DNA of 64,000 nucleotides from Bdellovibrio sp. qaytius (GCA_004011035.1 CP025734.1:2812001-2876000); one strand, 5' to 3'. Shown: positions 26,214 through 36,298, counted from the stretch's first letter. The notes: generated from the sequence alone by a model not told the origin. A program made the numbers and translations.

Positions 26214-27038
26214 TTAAGCATGACCTGTGGCTGGTCTGAAGATCGCCGCTAAACCACTGGTCTTTTGGCTGGTATCTTCTGAGAATGAATCCCGTGCACC
26301 ACCCATAGCGTTTTCGGCTATAATTTCGACAGCAATTTGTCTGAAAATATTTGCAGTGGCAGAGTCAGCAGTTTGTCTCATAATAGAACGTTGTTGCTGC
26401 TGATATTTCTGTAAGTTTTCATCGAAGGGTAAACTTCCAAGTAAGCTTAAGCGCACAGATAAAAATCTTTCAACCACTTCTGCGAACTTGATGAAAAGCG
26501 CTTCGCCCTTCATGCCCTTCATTTGATTACACACCACTTTGAAATTTTGTAATTTATATTTTTGGTGTAATACTTTAATCATTGCATACGCATCAGCAAA
26601 ACTTGATGGATCTTGCGTAAGAACGATGATACATTCGTCAGCTACAGCATTTAAATGTAAAACGTGCTCGTAAATACCAGAGGCCGTATCAATGATGGCG
26701 TAGTCATATGAAAATTGCATGTCTTGCACTTGATTGATTAATTCACGACGCTGAAATGCGTTTAAGTGGGTCAATTCAACTAAGCCACTACCACCCGCGA
26801 TTAAATCAATATTTTTATATAACGGCGTAATGCATTCTTTGATCGATTTGCCTTTAAGCACATCGCCCAAGTGTTGCAAAGGACGTACGCCAAAGTGAAT
26901 ATCCACATTAGCTAAACCCATATCGCCGTCGATCATAAGAACTCTTTTATTTTGTTCTGCGATAGCGATACCTAAATTACAAGACAAAGTCGTTTTACCA
27001 ACGCCGCCTTTTCCCGAACTGATAGCAATTATTCTCAT
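26214..27038 (-). CDS. flhG: Flagellar number regulator, MinD-like ATPase
   Basis: 274 residues. The deviant Walker A SGKGGVGKTT is at residues 8-17, followed by MIDGDMGLANVDIHFG and DYAIIDTASGI, as in FlhG/FleN/YlxH. A C-terminal amphipathic end is present. It antagonises FlhF and limits flagellar number at the pole. It overlaps flhF by ATGA (27035-27038) and is the last gene of the fliL-flhG operon. Confidence 0.93.
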   Translation of the reverse strand: MRIIAISSGKGGVGKTTLSCNLGIAIAEQNKRVLMIDGDMGLANVDIHFGVRPLQHLGDVLKGKSIKECITPLYKNIDLIAGGSGLVELTHLNAFQRRELINQVQDMQFSYDYAIIDTASGIYEHVLHLNAVADECIIVLTQDPSSFADAYAMIKVLHQKYKLQNFKVVCNQMKGMKGEALFIKFAEVVERFLSVRLSLLGSLPFDENLQKYQQQQRSIMRQTADSATANIFRQIAVEIIAENAMGGARDSFSEDTSQKTSGLAAIFRPATGHA

Positions 27039-28441
27039 AAGTTGATTCCTGTTTCTGCTTTTGAACCTGTGATATTTAAAATTAAATCCAAAACGCGCTC
27101 AGCAGTTGCGCGTTCAAAATCTTCAGGTGTTCTAGAGCCAATTCCGAAAGCGAAAAGTGGCGCTTGTGTTTTTTGTATAAAGTTATAAATGTTTCCGTGC
27201 ATTGAGGCCTCATCAAGAGATGTGAAAATCACATCAGAAACTTCTAAAGCCTGATAACGTCTGTGCACTTCGATCAGATCTGCATCTTTTGACATCGCTG
27301 ATAGCACTAAATGCGTACGCACTGAATCTGAAGTCGGCGGCATCATTTTTTGGATATAACGAAGCTCATCTGCTGCTTTTAAATTTAAAGAAGCGAAATC
27401 TACAAGCACATGATCAACTTGATTTAAATAAGGTAAAACTTTAAACCAATCGGCCTCTGAACGAATTGAAATAAACGGTAAATTTAAAATCTGTGCAAAG
27501 ATTTTCATTTGTTCATCAGCACCGATTTTAAGAGTATCAGTCGAAATTAAAGCCACGCGCTTTTTATGATTTAAAACTAAATCACTCGCGTACTTTACCA
27601 TTGTCGAAGTTTTACCTGAGCCTGATGGCCCCATAAACAAATGAAACTGTTCAAAATTTTCTTGAGCCACGGGAACAGTTTTTAAAATGTATCTAGCGAT
27701 GTAAGCTTCAACAACTGTTTTTTGATTTTGCTTATCTGGGCTAATTTGTGTTTGCGCCTGAATTAAAATTTCAGCTGCTACTTCTGGTAACAAACCCTTA
27801 CGAGTCAGCATTGAGTAATAATAACTTAAATTATAATTCACACCTTGTTCAGCACCTGGGTGAGCTTGCACAAAGCCTTGTGGCATTTGTTTAAACTGAC
27901 CAAGTAGGTTTTTTAACTGATCAATTTCAGATTTTAAATGATCGACTTCTAAATTATTAAAAGTCGACTGCGCCACTTGAGTTAATTGTGGTGTTGGATT
28001 GTATTTTGATAAAGTATTATCATTGTAGCGCGAAACAGCAGCTTGATGAACCGGAGCTTGAACTTCGTCTTCACGATCAATATCAACATAACGACGTTGG
28101 CTTACTGTCGTAGGAATCATCGGTTTTTTGCGCGTTTCTTCACGCTGCATTTGCGCTAATTTTTGCTCAATCGATTTTTGCATCGTTTCTTTTTGATTGC
28201 GCGCCGGTGCTTTAGTAAAAGCTTCGCGAACTTGCGGCTGCATTTTAGATTCGATATATTTTTTATGCTGCAAAACATTTTCAGAATAAGCAGCGGTGAT
28301 TTCGATACTTTTTTGGCCGCCTAAGCCGAAACCTTTCGTAACCTCTTTGGCTGACAAAATAACTGCATCAGGGCCTAACTGAGTCTTAACTAACTCTAAG
28401 GCTTCTTTCATTGATCTGGCTTCAAACTTTTTGATCTGCAT
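27035..28441 (-). CDS. flhF: Flagellar placement SRP-type GTPase
   Basis: 468 residues. Basic N-domain (MQIKKFEARSMKEALELVKTQLGPDAVILS), a variable Gln-rich linker, then the NG core with the P-loop GPSGSGKTS (271-279), a VALISTDTLKIGA box and a DHVLVDFAS box. It is an SRP54-family GTPase that sets the site of polar flagellar assembly. The G3 segment reads VDFASLN rather than the usual DTAG, a divergence that may affect hydrolysis. Flanked by flhA (1-base gap) and flhG (4-base overlap). Confidence 0.93.
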   Translation of the reverse strand: MQIKKFEARSMKEALELVKTQLGPDAVILSAKEVTKGFGLGGQKSIEITAAYSENVLQHKKYIESKMQPQVREAFTKAPARNQKETMQKSIEQKLAQMQREETRKKPMIPTTVSQRRYVDIDREDEVQAPVHQAAVSRYNDNTLSKYNPTPQLTQVAQSTFNNLEVDHLKSEIDQLKNLLGQFKQMPQGFVQAHPGAEQGVNYNLSYYYSMLTRKGLLPEVAAEILIQAQTQISPDKQNQKTVVEAYIARYILKTVPVAQENFEQFHLFMGPSGSGKTSTMVKYASDLVLNHKKRVALISTDTLKIGADEQMKIFAQILNLPFISIRSEADWFKVLPYLNQVDHVLVDFASLNLKAADELRYIQKMMPPTSDSVRTHLVLSAMSKDADLIEVHRRYQALEVSDVIFTSLDEASMHGNIYNFIQKTQAPLFAFGIGSRTPEDFERATAERVLDLILNITGSKAETGINL

Positions 28442-28442
28442 A

Positions 28443-30530
28443 CTACGCTACCCCTACTGATGCTACTGATTGAACTTGTGCTTCTGGCGCGACTTCACTG
28501 TGCGAAAGCACAATCAATTGCGGAATAAATCTTGATAACAATTTAAATAAATGACGACGAACTGTTGGGCTTGTTAACAAGATCGGCTGCCCTGCGATTT
28601 CTGGATGAGTTTCAATTTGCTGTGCAATATTTGAAATCATTTTCGAAGCCGATTGCGGATCCATGACTAACTGAACGCCTTGTTCAGTTTGTAATAAGGC
28701 ATTTGAAACTAATTCTTCTAAACGCGGATCTAATGTCATCACAGACATAGCGCCATCTTCAGAAACATATTTTGAAGTGATCGAACGAGATAACTGTTTA
28801 CGAACTGATTCAGTTAATAAATCGATATCTTTTGTGCGCGCACCATCATCTGCTAATGTTTCAAAGATCGTGTAAAGGTCACGCACAGAAACTTGCTCTT
28901 TAAGTAAGTTTTGTAGAACTTTAACCACACCACCCAAAGACAATGTGTCTGGCATAAGATCTTCGACAACTTTAGGATGTGTTTTCTTGAAATTATCAAT
29001 TAATACTGAAGCTTCTTGGCGACCTAATAATTCATGCGCATGTGTACGAATCATTTCAGTTAAATGAGTCGCAATCACTGTCGGAAGATCAACCACTGTG
29101 TAACCTGCAAGCTCAGCTGTTTCTTTATTATTTTGGCTGACCCAAAGAGCATCTAATCCAAACGCAGGTTCTTTTGTCGGAATACCATCAACTTTTGCTG
29201 TAATATTGCCTGGATCCATCGCCATTAACATATCTGGTTTAAGATTTCCGCCGCCGACTTTATTGCCTTTAATCATAAAACGATATTCACCCGGCGCTAA
29301 TGTTAAATTATCTCTGATATGAATACTTGGAACTAATATCCCCATATCAAGTGCGAATTGTTTTCTGATTGAAGTGATACGCTCTAACAAATCACCGGCT
29401 TTAGTTGAATCAACAACTTTAATTAAGCCATATCCAACTTCAAGCTCAAGCATATCAACGCCTTGTACGCCGTCGATTTGTTCTTTCTTAGGCATAGCCA
29501 TTTCAAGATCTGCTTTTCTTCTTTCTTCAACCACTTTTTCATTTTTATATTGAGAAATAATCCATGCAAATCCTGCTAAGGCCATTCCCATTCCGATAAA
29601 TGGCAATGTCGGAAGACCTGGAATAATCGCAAGCACACCAAACACACCGGCAGAGGCATAGATTGGTTTCGGATTACTTAATAACTGACCCGTTACTTCA
29701 GAACCCATGTTTTCATCAGAACCTGAACGAGTAACGATAATACCAGCCGCTGTTGAAATGATAAGAGCAGGAATCTGTGCAAGTAAACCATCCCCGATTG
29801 TTAACATCGTGTAATTTTTTGCAGCTGTGGCTAAATCTAAATTCTTTTGTAAAACACCAATTAATAAACCACCAATGATATTTACAACTGTAATGATGAT
29901 ACCGGCAACAGCATCACCACGAACGAATTTCGAAGCACCATCCATGGCCCCGTAAAAGTCAGCTTCACGCTCGATATCTTTACGACGTTTTTTAGCTTCA
30001 ACGTCATTGATCACGCCCGCATTTAATTCGGCATCAATGGCCATTTGTTTACCTGGCATTGCATCTAATGTGAAACGTGCTGCGACCTCTGCTACGCGCC
30101 CAGAACCCTTTGTGATTACGACGAAGTTGATAACAACTAAGATCACAAACACAACTAACCCGATCACGTAACTATCGCCGACGACCACACTGGCGAACGC
30201 ATGAATTACGGCACCAGCCGCATTTTCACCATTGTGACCATTTGTTAAAATTAAACGCGTTGTTGCCACGTTAAGTGCTAAGCGAAATAACGTCGTCATT
30301 AATAGCAATGACGGAAACGATGTAAAATCTAAAGCTGAAGTTGTATAAATTGAAGTTAATAAAATTAATACGCTTAAGCCTAATGAAATTGTTAAACCAA
30401 AATCCAACATGATAGCTGGCAATGGGATAATCATCACACCTAAGACGATCAAGATAGCTATCGCTACGAACAGATCCGTGTTCTTAGTGTACTTATCAAA
30501 CTTTTTAACAAACTGAAAAATATCTTCCAT
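28443..30530 (-). CDS. flhA: Flagellar type III export gate protein
   Basis: 695 residues, the usual FlhA length. About eight membrane helices occupy the first 330 residues with the FHIPEP-type region (ALNVATTRLIL, RFTLDAMPGKQMAIDAELNAG). The cytoplasmic domain follows (VDMLELEVGYGLIKVVD, AGYTVVDLPTVIATHL). It forms the nonameric ring that docks substrates at the export gate and uses proton motive force. 14 bases after flhB. Confidence 0.95.
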   Translation of the reverse strand: MEDIFQFVKKFDKYTKNTDLFVAIAILIVLGVMIIPLPAIMLDFGLTISLGLSVLILLTSIYTTSALDFTSFPSLLLMTTLFRLALNVATTRLILTNGHNGENAAGAVIHAFASVVVGDSYVIGLVVFVILVVINFVVITKGSGRVAEVAARFTLDAMPGKQMAIDAELNAGVINDVEAKKRRKDIEREADFYGAMDGASKFVRGDAVAGIIITVVNIIGGLLIGVLQKNLDLATAAKNYTMLTIGDGLLAQIPALIISTAAGIIVTRSGSDENMGSEVTGQLLSNPKPIYASAGVFGVLAIIPGLPTLPFIGMGMALAGFAWIISQYKNEKVVEERRKADLEMAMPKKEQIDGVQGVDMLELEVGYGLIKVVDSTKAGDLLERITSIRKQFALDMGILVPSIHIRDNLTLAPGEYRFMIKGNKVGGGNLKPDMLMAMDPGNITAKVDGIPTKEPAFGLDALWVSQNNKETAELAGYTVVDLPTVIATHLTEMIRTHAHELLGRQEASVLIDNFKKTHPKVVEDLMPDTLSLGGVVKVLQNLLKEQVSVRDLYTIFETLADDGARTKDIDLLTESVRKQLSRSITSKYVSEDGAMSVMTLDPRLEELVSNALLQTEQGVQLVMDPQSASKMISNIAQQIETHPEIAGQPILLTSPTVRRHLFKLLSRFIPQLIVLSHSEVAPEAQVQSVASVGVA

Positions 30531-30544
30531 CTGCTAATTCCTCT

Positions 30545-31687
30545 TTACGCCATCGGCCCGTTGTTGTTCTGGTTAGTTGGTCTTTGTGTTTGTGGGCGTT
30601 GCGCTGTGCCCGTTGTTCTACGCGCTTTACGTTTACGTTTAAGTCTCATTACATAAGATAAGATTTCAGCAACCGCGACAAACAGTTCACGCGGAATCAC
30701 TTGGCCCACTTTCATCGTTTTGAAAATCGTACGCGCCAGTGGTTTATTTTCGATCACAGGAATATTGTGTAATTTAGCTAACTCTTTAATTTTTTCCGCC
30801 ATGAAATCAGCACCCTTACCAATTAATTGCGGCGCTGGTAATTTATCAGAGTAACGTAAAGCCACGGCGATATGAGTTGGATTTGTGATAATCACATCGG
30901 CTTTCGGAATATTTTGCATCATCTTACGCTGAGAAATCTCGCGTTGAATTTTACGAATACGCGCTTTGATCATCGGATCACCCTCGCGCGATTTGTGTTC
31001 TTCTTTGATCTCTTGTTTTGACATCATCATTTCTTTTTCCAACTGCCAGCGCTGAAAAAAGTAATCTGCAACAGCCAGCACTAACATGAAAGTGCCCGTT
31101 CCCATTAATAATTTAAAAACAATACGACCTAAATAAGCAAAAAGTTCTGGAATAGAATAATTAGATAAATAAGGGATTTGATGTAATTCAGATTTTAATA
31201 ATAAATACATCGTCCAGCAAACAATGACCATTTTAAGCATGTTTTTAACTAATTCGCCGATGCCCTTCATTGAGAAAATGCGGCCCACGGCAGACATTGG
31301 ATTTAAGCGGCCAAGATTAAAACTTAAAGCATCTTCAACTTGTAAAAAACCTGTTTGAACTAAATTAGAAGCAACGCCGATAGCTAAAGTACCAAACATC
31401 ACTGGGCTAATTAATAAAACTAATTTTTTACCGACAAACCATAATAAATCTGAATATTCGCCAGCCTTTACGAATTTCAACATTGAAACACCAAAAGTCA
31501 CTTCGAAAACTTCTGAAATATTAGCAAAGAAAAAACGAGCCAGAACATATAACAGACCACCAGCGGCGAGAAATGCTAGCGCCGTACCCAATTCTTTGGT
31601 GCTTGCCACTTGACCGCGCTTACGGAATTCTTCCCGGCGGCTGTCCGTGGCCTGTTCTGTTTTGTCGTCTTGACTGTCGTCTGCCAA
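30545..31687 (-). CDS. flhB: Flagellar export switch protein
   Basis: 380 residues. N-terminal DKTEQATDSRREEFRKRGQV motif, four membrane helices, then a cytoplasmic domain with the autocleavage site NPTH (269-272) that switches secretion from rod/hook to filament substrates. The C-terminal tail beyond about 350 is basic, then Thr/Gln/Asn/Pro-rich (RRTTGTAQRPQTQRPTNQNN), longer than in enteric FlhB. Confidence 0.95.
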   Translation of the reverse strand: MADDSQDDKTEQATDSRREEFRKRGQVASTKELGTALAFLAAGGLLYVLARFFFANISEVFEVTFGVSMLKFVKAGEYSDLLWFVGKKLVLLISPVMFGTLAIGVASNLVQTGFLQVEDALSFNLGRLNPMSAVGRIFSMKGIGELVKNMLKMVIVCWTMYLLLKSELHQIPYLSNYSIPELFAYLGRIVFKLLMGTGTFMLVLAVADYFFQRWQLEKEMMMSKQEIKEEHKSREGDPMIKARIRKIQREISQRKMMQNIPKADVIITNPTHIAVALRYSDKLPAPQLIGKGADFMAEKIKELAKLHNIPVIENKPLARTIFKTMKVGQVIPRELFVAVAEILSYVMRLKRKRKARRTTGTAQRPQTQRPTNQNNNGPMA

Positions 31688-31725
31688 ACTAATTCCTTCC
31701 TAGAATTAATCCGATTTAGTAAAAA

Positions 31726-32511
31726 CTAAATCATCTTTATAAATTTAAATAACTCTGTCGTTGATACTTCTAACAAACCGTTAAGTTGTAAAACCATCAA
31801 AGGTAAACTAATAAATAAAATGCCCATGCCTAATAAGATCGTAATAGGTGCCGCTGTCATAAGTACATTAATCTGCGGAACAGCACGGCTAAGAATACCA
31901 ACTCCAATTTGCACAACTAACATTGAAATCATCACCGGAGCTGCGATTTTGATTCCGAAAATGAAAAATTCTTGCGCGTATTTTGCGACTTCATAAAAAC
32001 CAATAGCTTTAATTGATGTCGTTGATAACTGCACCACTTCAAAACTATTTACTAAACCTTGAATCATGAAATGATGACCGTTTAAGCCCATGTAAAGTAA
32101 TGTCGCAAGAGCTACGAAAAATTGCTCCATCACATTACCCATTGAACCCATCATCGGATTAAAAATTTGCGCTTGGCCTAAGCCCATTGAAACAGAAATT
32201 AATTCTCCGGCCATAGCGATGGCAAAGAAGAAAATTCGTGTCGTGAAACCAATCGAAATACCGATAAAAACTTCTTTGGCTGCAAGTGTAATTAAAGTGT
32301 TATCTAATTCTTTTAACGCCACTAACACTGGACCGCTGGTTACACTGTTAAAAACAGTCATCGTTAAAACTAATGAAAATAAAATTTTAACCGGAACAGA
32401 GACTGAGGCCGAATTAAAGATGGCAGCCGTAAAGACAAAGCCCGACATGCGGAGCAAAATAAGCCCGAATGCGATCAATTGAACTTCGTTCAGCTGCGAT
32501 ACTGAAAACAT
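31726..32511 (-). CDS. fliR: Flagellar export gate subunit
   Basis: 261 residues from ATG 32511, which overlaps the fliQ stop as TAATG and has GAGGG upstream. A longer frame to 32586 would run back through fliQ. Six hydrophobic helices (VQLIAFGLILLRMSGFVFTA, VFIGISIGFTTRIFFFAIAMAG) match FliR. It builds the export gate with FliP and FliQ. Confidence 0.93.
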   Translation of the reverse strand: MFSVSQLNEVQLIAFGLILLRMSGFVFTAAIFNSASVSVPVKILFSLVLTMTVFNSVTSGPVLVALKELDNTLITLAAKEVFIGISIGFTTRIFFFAIAMAGELISVSMGLGQAQIFNPMMGSMGNVMEQFFVALATLLYMGLNGHHFMIQGLVNSFEVVQLSTTSIKAIGFYEVAKYAQEFFIFGIKIAAPVMISMLVVQIGVGILSRAVPQINVLMTAAPITILLGMGILFISLPLMVLQLNGLLEVSTTELFKFIKMI

Positions 32512-32786
32512 TATTGTTCCCTCACCATGGTGGCCATGTTCTCGAATAGATTTACGGTGTAATTTTTCATTACATCCATCATCCAAGGACCAGCTAAAAC
32601 AAGCACTATTGCAATGACAATCATCTTAGGAACAAAGGTCAGCGTATTTTCATTAATTTGCGTTAAAGCCTGAAAAATACTGATAATTAGACCAATGACT
32701 AGGGTGCTTAATAGCAATGGCGCTGATAACATCGCCATCGTTTTCAAAGCATCTTGTCCTAATTGTAAAATAATATCTTCACCCAT
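32511..32786 (-). CDS. fliQ: Flagellar export gate subunit
   Basis: 91 residues from ATG 32786, chosen because AAAGGAA precedes it and FliQ proteins are about 90 residues. A frame extending to 32852 would overlap fliP. Two membrane helices flank LTQINENTLTFVPKM, the family hallmark. It starts 23 bases after fliP. Confidence 0.93.
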   Translation of the reverse strand: MGEDIILQLGQDALKTMAMLSAPLLLSTLVIGLIISIFQALTQINENTLTFVPKMIVIAIVLVLAGPWMMDVMKNYTVNLFENMATMVREQ

Positions 32787-32809
32787 ATATTCCTTTGTAG
32801 GCCTTTGGC

Positions 32810-33556
32810 CTAGCCGAAGCTTCTTACCATTGAACCAATCAATAAAGTCCAACCGTCTACCATTACGAACAACATGATTTTAAAAGGAAGTGCAATAACC
32901 GCTGGTGGAACCATCATCATACCCATCGACATCAACACAGAGGCTGCTAAAATATCGATAATTAAGAACGGTAAGAAAATAATAAAACCAATCATAAATG
33001 CCGTTTTAAGTTCTGAAATAATAAAAGAAGGAATCAACACTAAAGTTGGCACATCAGCACGTGTTTTAGGTTGTTCGATCTTAGATAATTTTAAAAATAA
33101 AGCCAAGTCAGTGTCGCGCGTTTGTGAAAACATAAAACGACGCAATGGCGTGATCGCATTATCAAAAGCCACATCTTGTGCGATGGTGCCGGCCATATAT
33201 GGCTGTAACGCTTTTTGATTAATTTCAGTGATCGCCGGGTTCATCACAAAAAATGTTATGAATAAACTTAAACCAACTAAAAGTTGATTCGGTGGCAACT
33301 GCTGAACACCCATCGCTTGGCGCAAAAAAGATAATACGATTAAGATGCGCGTAAAGCCCGTCATCATAATTAAGATTGCCGGTGCTAACGTTAATACCGT
33401 CATCATTAAAACCATTTTGATGGCATTAACAACTTCACCTGGATTTTTTGTATTGTTAAATCCTAAACTCACTGTCGGTAAAGTCACCTGAGCAAAAGCC
33501 CAAGTGCCTATCAACAATGAAAGAAAGAATGCAACAATTGATAATCGCTTAATCAT
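32810..33556 (-). CDS. fliP: Flagellar export gate subunit
   Basis: 248 residues. A cleavable signal peptide (MIKRLSIVAFFLSLLIGTWAFA|Q) is followed by the FliP core: MMTGFTRILIVLSFLRQAMG, PPNQLLVGLSLFITFFVM, LIPSFIISELKTAFMIGF and GMMMVPPAVIALPFKIMLFV. It forms the pentameric heart of the export gate. It overlaps fliO by one base (TAATG). Confidence 0.95.
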   Translation of the reverse strand: MIKRLSIVAFFLSLLIGTWAFAQVTLPTVSLGFNNTKNPGEVVNAIKMVLMMTVLTLAPAILIMMTGFTRILIVLSFLRQAMGVQQLPPNQLLVGLSLFITFFVMNPAITEINQKALQPYMAGTIAQDVAFDNAITPLRRFMFSQTRDTDLALFLKLSKIEQPKTRADVPTLVLIPSFIISELKTAFMIGFIIFLPFLIIDILAASVLMSMGMMMVPPAVIALPFKIMLFVMVDGWTLLIGSMVRSFG

Positions 33557-34206
33557 TATTGAAAATTCCTCATAGATTTAAGTTTTTGTGAAACATTAGT
33601 CTTAATACCAGCAAAAGAAAAATCATCTTCAACTTCAGAAGCTAATTCAGTGATTTCTTTACTTTGCACGATCTGATCACCGCCACCTGCAGACATAGTT
33701 GCTGCAAAGCTTTGTGAAGGTAATTCAGCCGGAACTTCATCATCAATTAAAGATAATGATTTAATCATCGAAATGTTTTGATCTGTAACACCAATGAGGA
33801 TTGATTCACCAGCCACACGGATAATAGCTAATGATTTTTTCGCACCTAAGTGATGTTGAGTTAAAACTTTGATTTGCATGTTGGATTTGTTAATTTTATT
33901 AGAGAAAGCATACTTTCTAGCTAAGAAAACACCTGCGCCACCCATGCCGACAAGTACAAATAACGTTAAAAATAATTTACCAGTTTGCGAAGTTTGTTCT
34001 TGAGAAACCGAAGCTTTCTCCAATTTCAATGGAATTTGACTTTCTGGCGTCGCAGGAGCTTTAGTGATTTCAGCAGACAACGGTTGATCTTCAGTTGCTG
34101 TTGCAGCTGCAGAATTTGTCGCCGCACTTGTTTCGCTTGCTTGCGCAAGACTAGCAAAAGCCACTGTTAAAACTACGAATACCGATAGAATTACTTTTTT
34201 CATCAT
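33556..34206 (-). CDS. fliO: Flagellar export assembly protein FliO
   Basis: 216 residues. An N-terminal signal sequence and a 50-residue Ala/Thr/Glu-rich periplasmic part precede a membrane helix (LFLTLFVLVGMGGAGVFLA). A cytoplasmic FliO domain follows (MQIKVLTQHHLGAKKSLAIIRVAGESILIGVT). It is longer at both ends than enteric FliO. It assists FliP ring assembly. Overlaps fliN by 4 bases. Confidence 0.85.
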   Translation of the reverse strand: MMKKVILSVFVVLTVAFASLAQASETSAATNSAAATATEDQPLSAEITKAPATPESQIPLKLEKASVSQEQTSQTGKLFLTLFVLVGMGGAGVFLARKYAFSNKINKSNMQIKVLTQHHLGAKKSLAIIRVAGESILIGVTDQNISMIKSLSLIDDEVPAELPSQSFAATMSAGGGDQIVQSKEITELASEVEDDFSFAGIKTNVSQKLKSMRNFQ

Positions 34207-34574
34207 TTTAATTGCTCAATTCTTTCTGTCGGGCTGATGATATCAGTTAAACGAACCCCGAATTTTTCATTCACCACCACGGCTTCACCGCGGGCGATTA
34301 ATTTCTCATTCACTAAAACTTCCATTGGTTCACCGGCTAATTTCATAAGCTCGATCACTGAACCTTGAGTTAAGTTAAGTAGTTCACTCACCGGCATTTT
34401 CGTGCGGCCAAGTTCTACTGTTACTTTTAATGGAATATCTAAAATTAAATTTAGATTTCTGTCTTTTGTAGCATTACCAGTAGCCGAGCCACCGCCGCCA
34501 CCACTGCTGCTTCCGCCGCCCAGCTCTTGTTCTTCGAGCTGCTCTAGCACTTTATCCATTGGATCGTTACTCAT
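34203..34574 (-). CDS. fliN: Flagellar C-ring switch protein FliN
   Basis: 123 residues. A Ser/Gly linker (about 17-30) precedes the SpoA/FliN core: LDIPLKVTVELGRTKMPVSELLNLTQGSVIEL and VNEKLIARGEAVVVNEKFGVRLTDI (in parts). It forms the lower C-ring with FliM and binds the export ATPase complex. A ribosome site GGAGGAAG lies just upstream in the 33-base gap after fliM. Confidence 0.95.
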   Translation of the reverse strand: MSNDPMDKVLEQLEEQELGGGSSSGGGGGSATGNATKDRNLNLILDIPLKVTVELGRTKMPVSELLNLTQGSVIELMKLAGEPMEVLVNEKLIARGEAVVVNEKFGVRLTDIISPTERIEQLK

Positions 34575-34607
34575 GTTGTCTTCCTCCGTGTTAGTTAACT
34601 TAGTAAA

Positions 34608-35651
34608 TTATTTCTCAATTTGTTTCGTAACTTGTACTGCCACTGTGCCGTGGTGAATTCCGTAATAGCCTTTGAACTTTTTAACGTCCTCGACTTGGAT
34701 ATCTAATTCACCCGAAGAATCTTGAGTTAATGGGATTACATCGCCCACTTTAAGATCCATCATGTCTTTTAATTGAATTTGTGTTTCACCAAGATTTACT
34801 TTGATGTCGACAACTGTATCTAATAATTGTTCTTTAATAATCGCCGTCCAAAGTTTTTTATCAGTTTGATCTGACTCCACTTGGAAACCCGTTGATAATT
34901 TTTGCTTAATCGGCTCGATCGTCGCGTAGGGGATAACGATTGAAACTGTTCCGTTGATGTTTTCTAACTCAACATCAAACGTCGATGCGATAACCACATC
35001 TGTCGGGGGCACGATACCCACGAACTGCGGATTGATCTCGGTACGTTGAAACGAACAACCGATCACTTCGATTGTTGACCATGCTTGCTCTAAATCACCG
35101 ATCGCAAGTTCTACAACTTTTTTAACGATCTGTAATTCAATCGGCGTGAACTCTTTACCGTCTAACTTAGAGTATGGACGATCAGAACCACCGAAAAAAG
35201 AATCTACTAACGCGTACGCTAGTTTAGCTTCGATCACGAATAAGGCAGATCCACGAAGATTATTAAAACGTAAAACGCTCATACAAGTTGGAATCGGGAG
35301 GGTGTTGATGAACTCGCCGAATTTAATAAACTCTGTTGATGTTAATGTGATTGATGCAATTTTTCTTAATGCTGAAGATAATGATACACGAAACGCGCGC
35401 ATGAATTTCTCGTAGATAACTTCTAATTGCGGAAGTCTTCCACGAATAATTCTATCCTGCGAAGTTAAATCATAGGCGATAACATTTTTATCTTTACCAC
35501 CACTGATAATCTGAGAGCCGCCGTTGTTGCCACCGCCGCCACCACCACCAGAACTACCACCTGATGATCCTGAATCACCGCCACCTAAATCGCCGTCACT
35601 TACTGCAGCTAATAGAGCGTCAACTTCACTTTGCGATAGAATTTGATTCAT
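34608..35651 (-). CDS. fliM: Flagellar C-ring switch protein FliM
   Basis: 347 residues from ATG 35651, which is preceded by AAAGGAGA. A longer frame to 35678 would bury that ribosome site. The N-terminal CheY-binding peptide ILSQSEVDALLAA is followed by a Gly/Ser-rich linker (about 20-45), the FliM middle domain (FMRAFRVSLSSALRK, FGEFINTLPIPTCM, GSALFVIEAKLAYALVDSFFGG) and a C-terminal SpoA domain (VDIKVNLGETQIQLKDMMDLKVGDVIP, in parts). It sets the direction of motor rotation. Confidence 0.95.
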   Translation of the reverse strand: MNQILSQSEVDALLAAVSDGDLGGGDSGSSGGSSGGGGGGGNNGGSQIISGGKDKNVIAYDLTSQDRIIRGRLPQLEVIYEKFMRAFRVSLSSALRKIASITLTSTEFIKFGEFINTLPIPTCMSVLRFNNLRGSALFVIEAKLAYALVDSFFGGSDRPYSKLDGKEFTPIELQIVKKVVELAIGDLEQAWSTIEVIGCSFQRTEINPQFVGIVPPTDVVIASTFDVELENINGTVSIVIPYATIEPIKQKLSTGFQVESDQTDKKLWTAIIKEQLLDTVVDIKVNLGETQIQLKDMMDLKVGDVIPLTQDSSGELDIQVEDVKKFKGYYGIHHGTVAVQVTKQIEK

Positions 35652-35699
35652 ACAGTCTCCTTTGGACTTCCAGTCCAAAACTTGCTCTTTATCTATTAA

Positions 35700-36269
35700 C
35701 TAATTGTAGATAATTTCTGTGAAGAACACGTTTGTGATCTTCCCTTTAGATAAAAACGTATTAATATTGTCTTTAATTTCATTTCTTAAGAAGTCTTTAC
35801 CATCTTTAGTTGATACTTCTTCGTATGACTTGCTTGATAAGATAATAATAATGAAATCGCGGATTTGCGCTTTGCGAGTGTCAATTTCAGCGATGATATT
35901 GCCGTCGCCTTCTTTGTTACCCTTAACTTCTAATTCCATATTCACTTTTAAAACTTTGCGGCCTTTAGATCCTGCTAAGTTCACAACGAATGTTTCTAAT
36001 GGAATAACTTTACCAATTTCAGTTTCTTTAAGAGCATCTTCTTTAAGTTTAGTTTTCTCTTCACCAGCCACTACGTGATCAACTGATTCGTGAGCATCTT
36101 TAGCTTTTTGGCCTTTCCAAACCATAAAACCTACCCCTAAAACCACAAGCATGTTCACAACAACCAGGCCAATTAAGACCATAGGCTTTTGTCCTGCTTT
36201 CTTGGCTGCATCGCCGGCTCCTGCTGCATCTGTCTTTGTCGCTTTATCTTCAGCCACGTTTTCCTCCAT
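35700..36269 (-). CDS. fliL: Flagellar basal-body protein FliL
   Basis: 189 residues from ATG 36269. The longer frame to 36374 is rejected because a sigma-54 promoter lies at 36299-36314 with a predicted start near 36288. A short Ala/Lys-rich cytoplasmic part is followed by a membrane helix (VLIGLVVVNMLVVLGVGFMVW). The FliL periplasmic domain follows (IPLETFVVNLAGSKGRKVLKVNMELEV...FLSKGKITNVFFTEIIYN, in parts). It surrounds the stator and supports torque. First gene of the operon running to flhG. Confidence 0.9.
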   Translation of the reverse strand: MEENVAEDKATKTDAAGAGDAAKKAGQKPMVLIGLVVVNMLVVLGVGFMVWKGQKAKDAHESVDHVVAGEEKTKLKEDALKETEIGKVIPLETFVVNLAGSKGRKVLKVNMELEVKGNKEGDGNIIAEIDTRKAQIRDFIIIILSSKSYEEVSTKDGKDFLRNEIKDNINTFLSKGKITNVFFTEIIYN

Positions 36270-36298
36270 GAAAACTTCTTTTACCAATATCATAACAA

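Noticed and set aside
31726-32586. Extended fliR beginning at 32586
   Set aside because: The first 25 residues run back through fliQ; ATG 32511 has a ribosome site and TAATG overlap.
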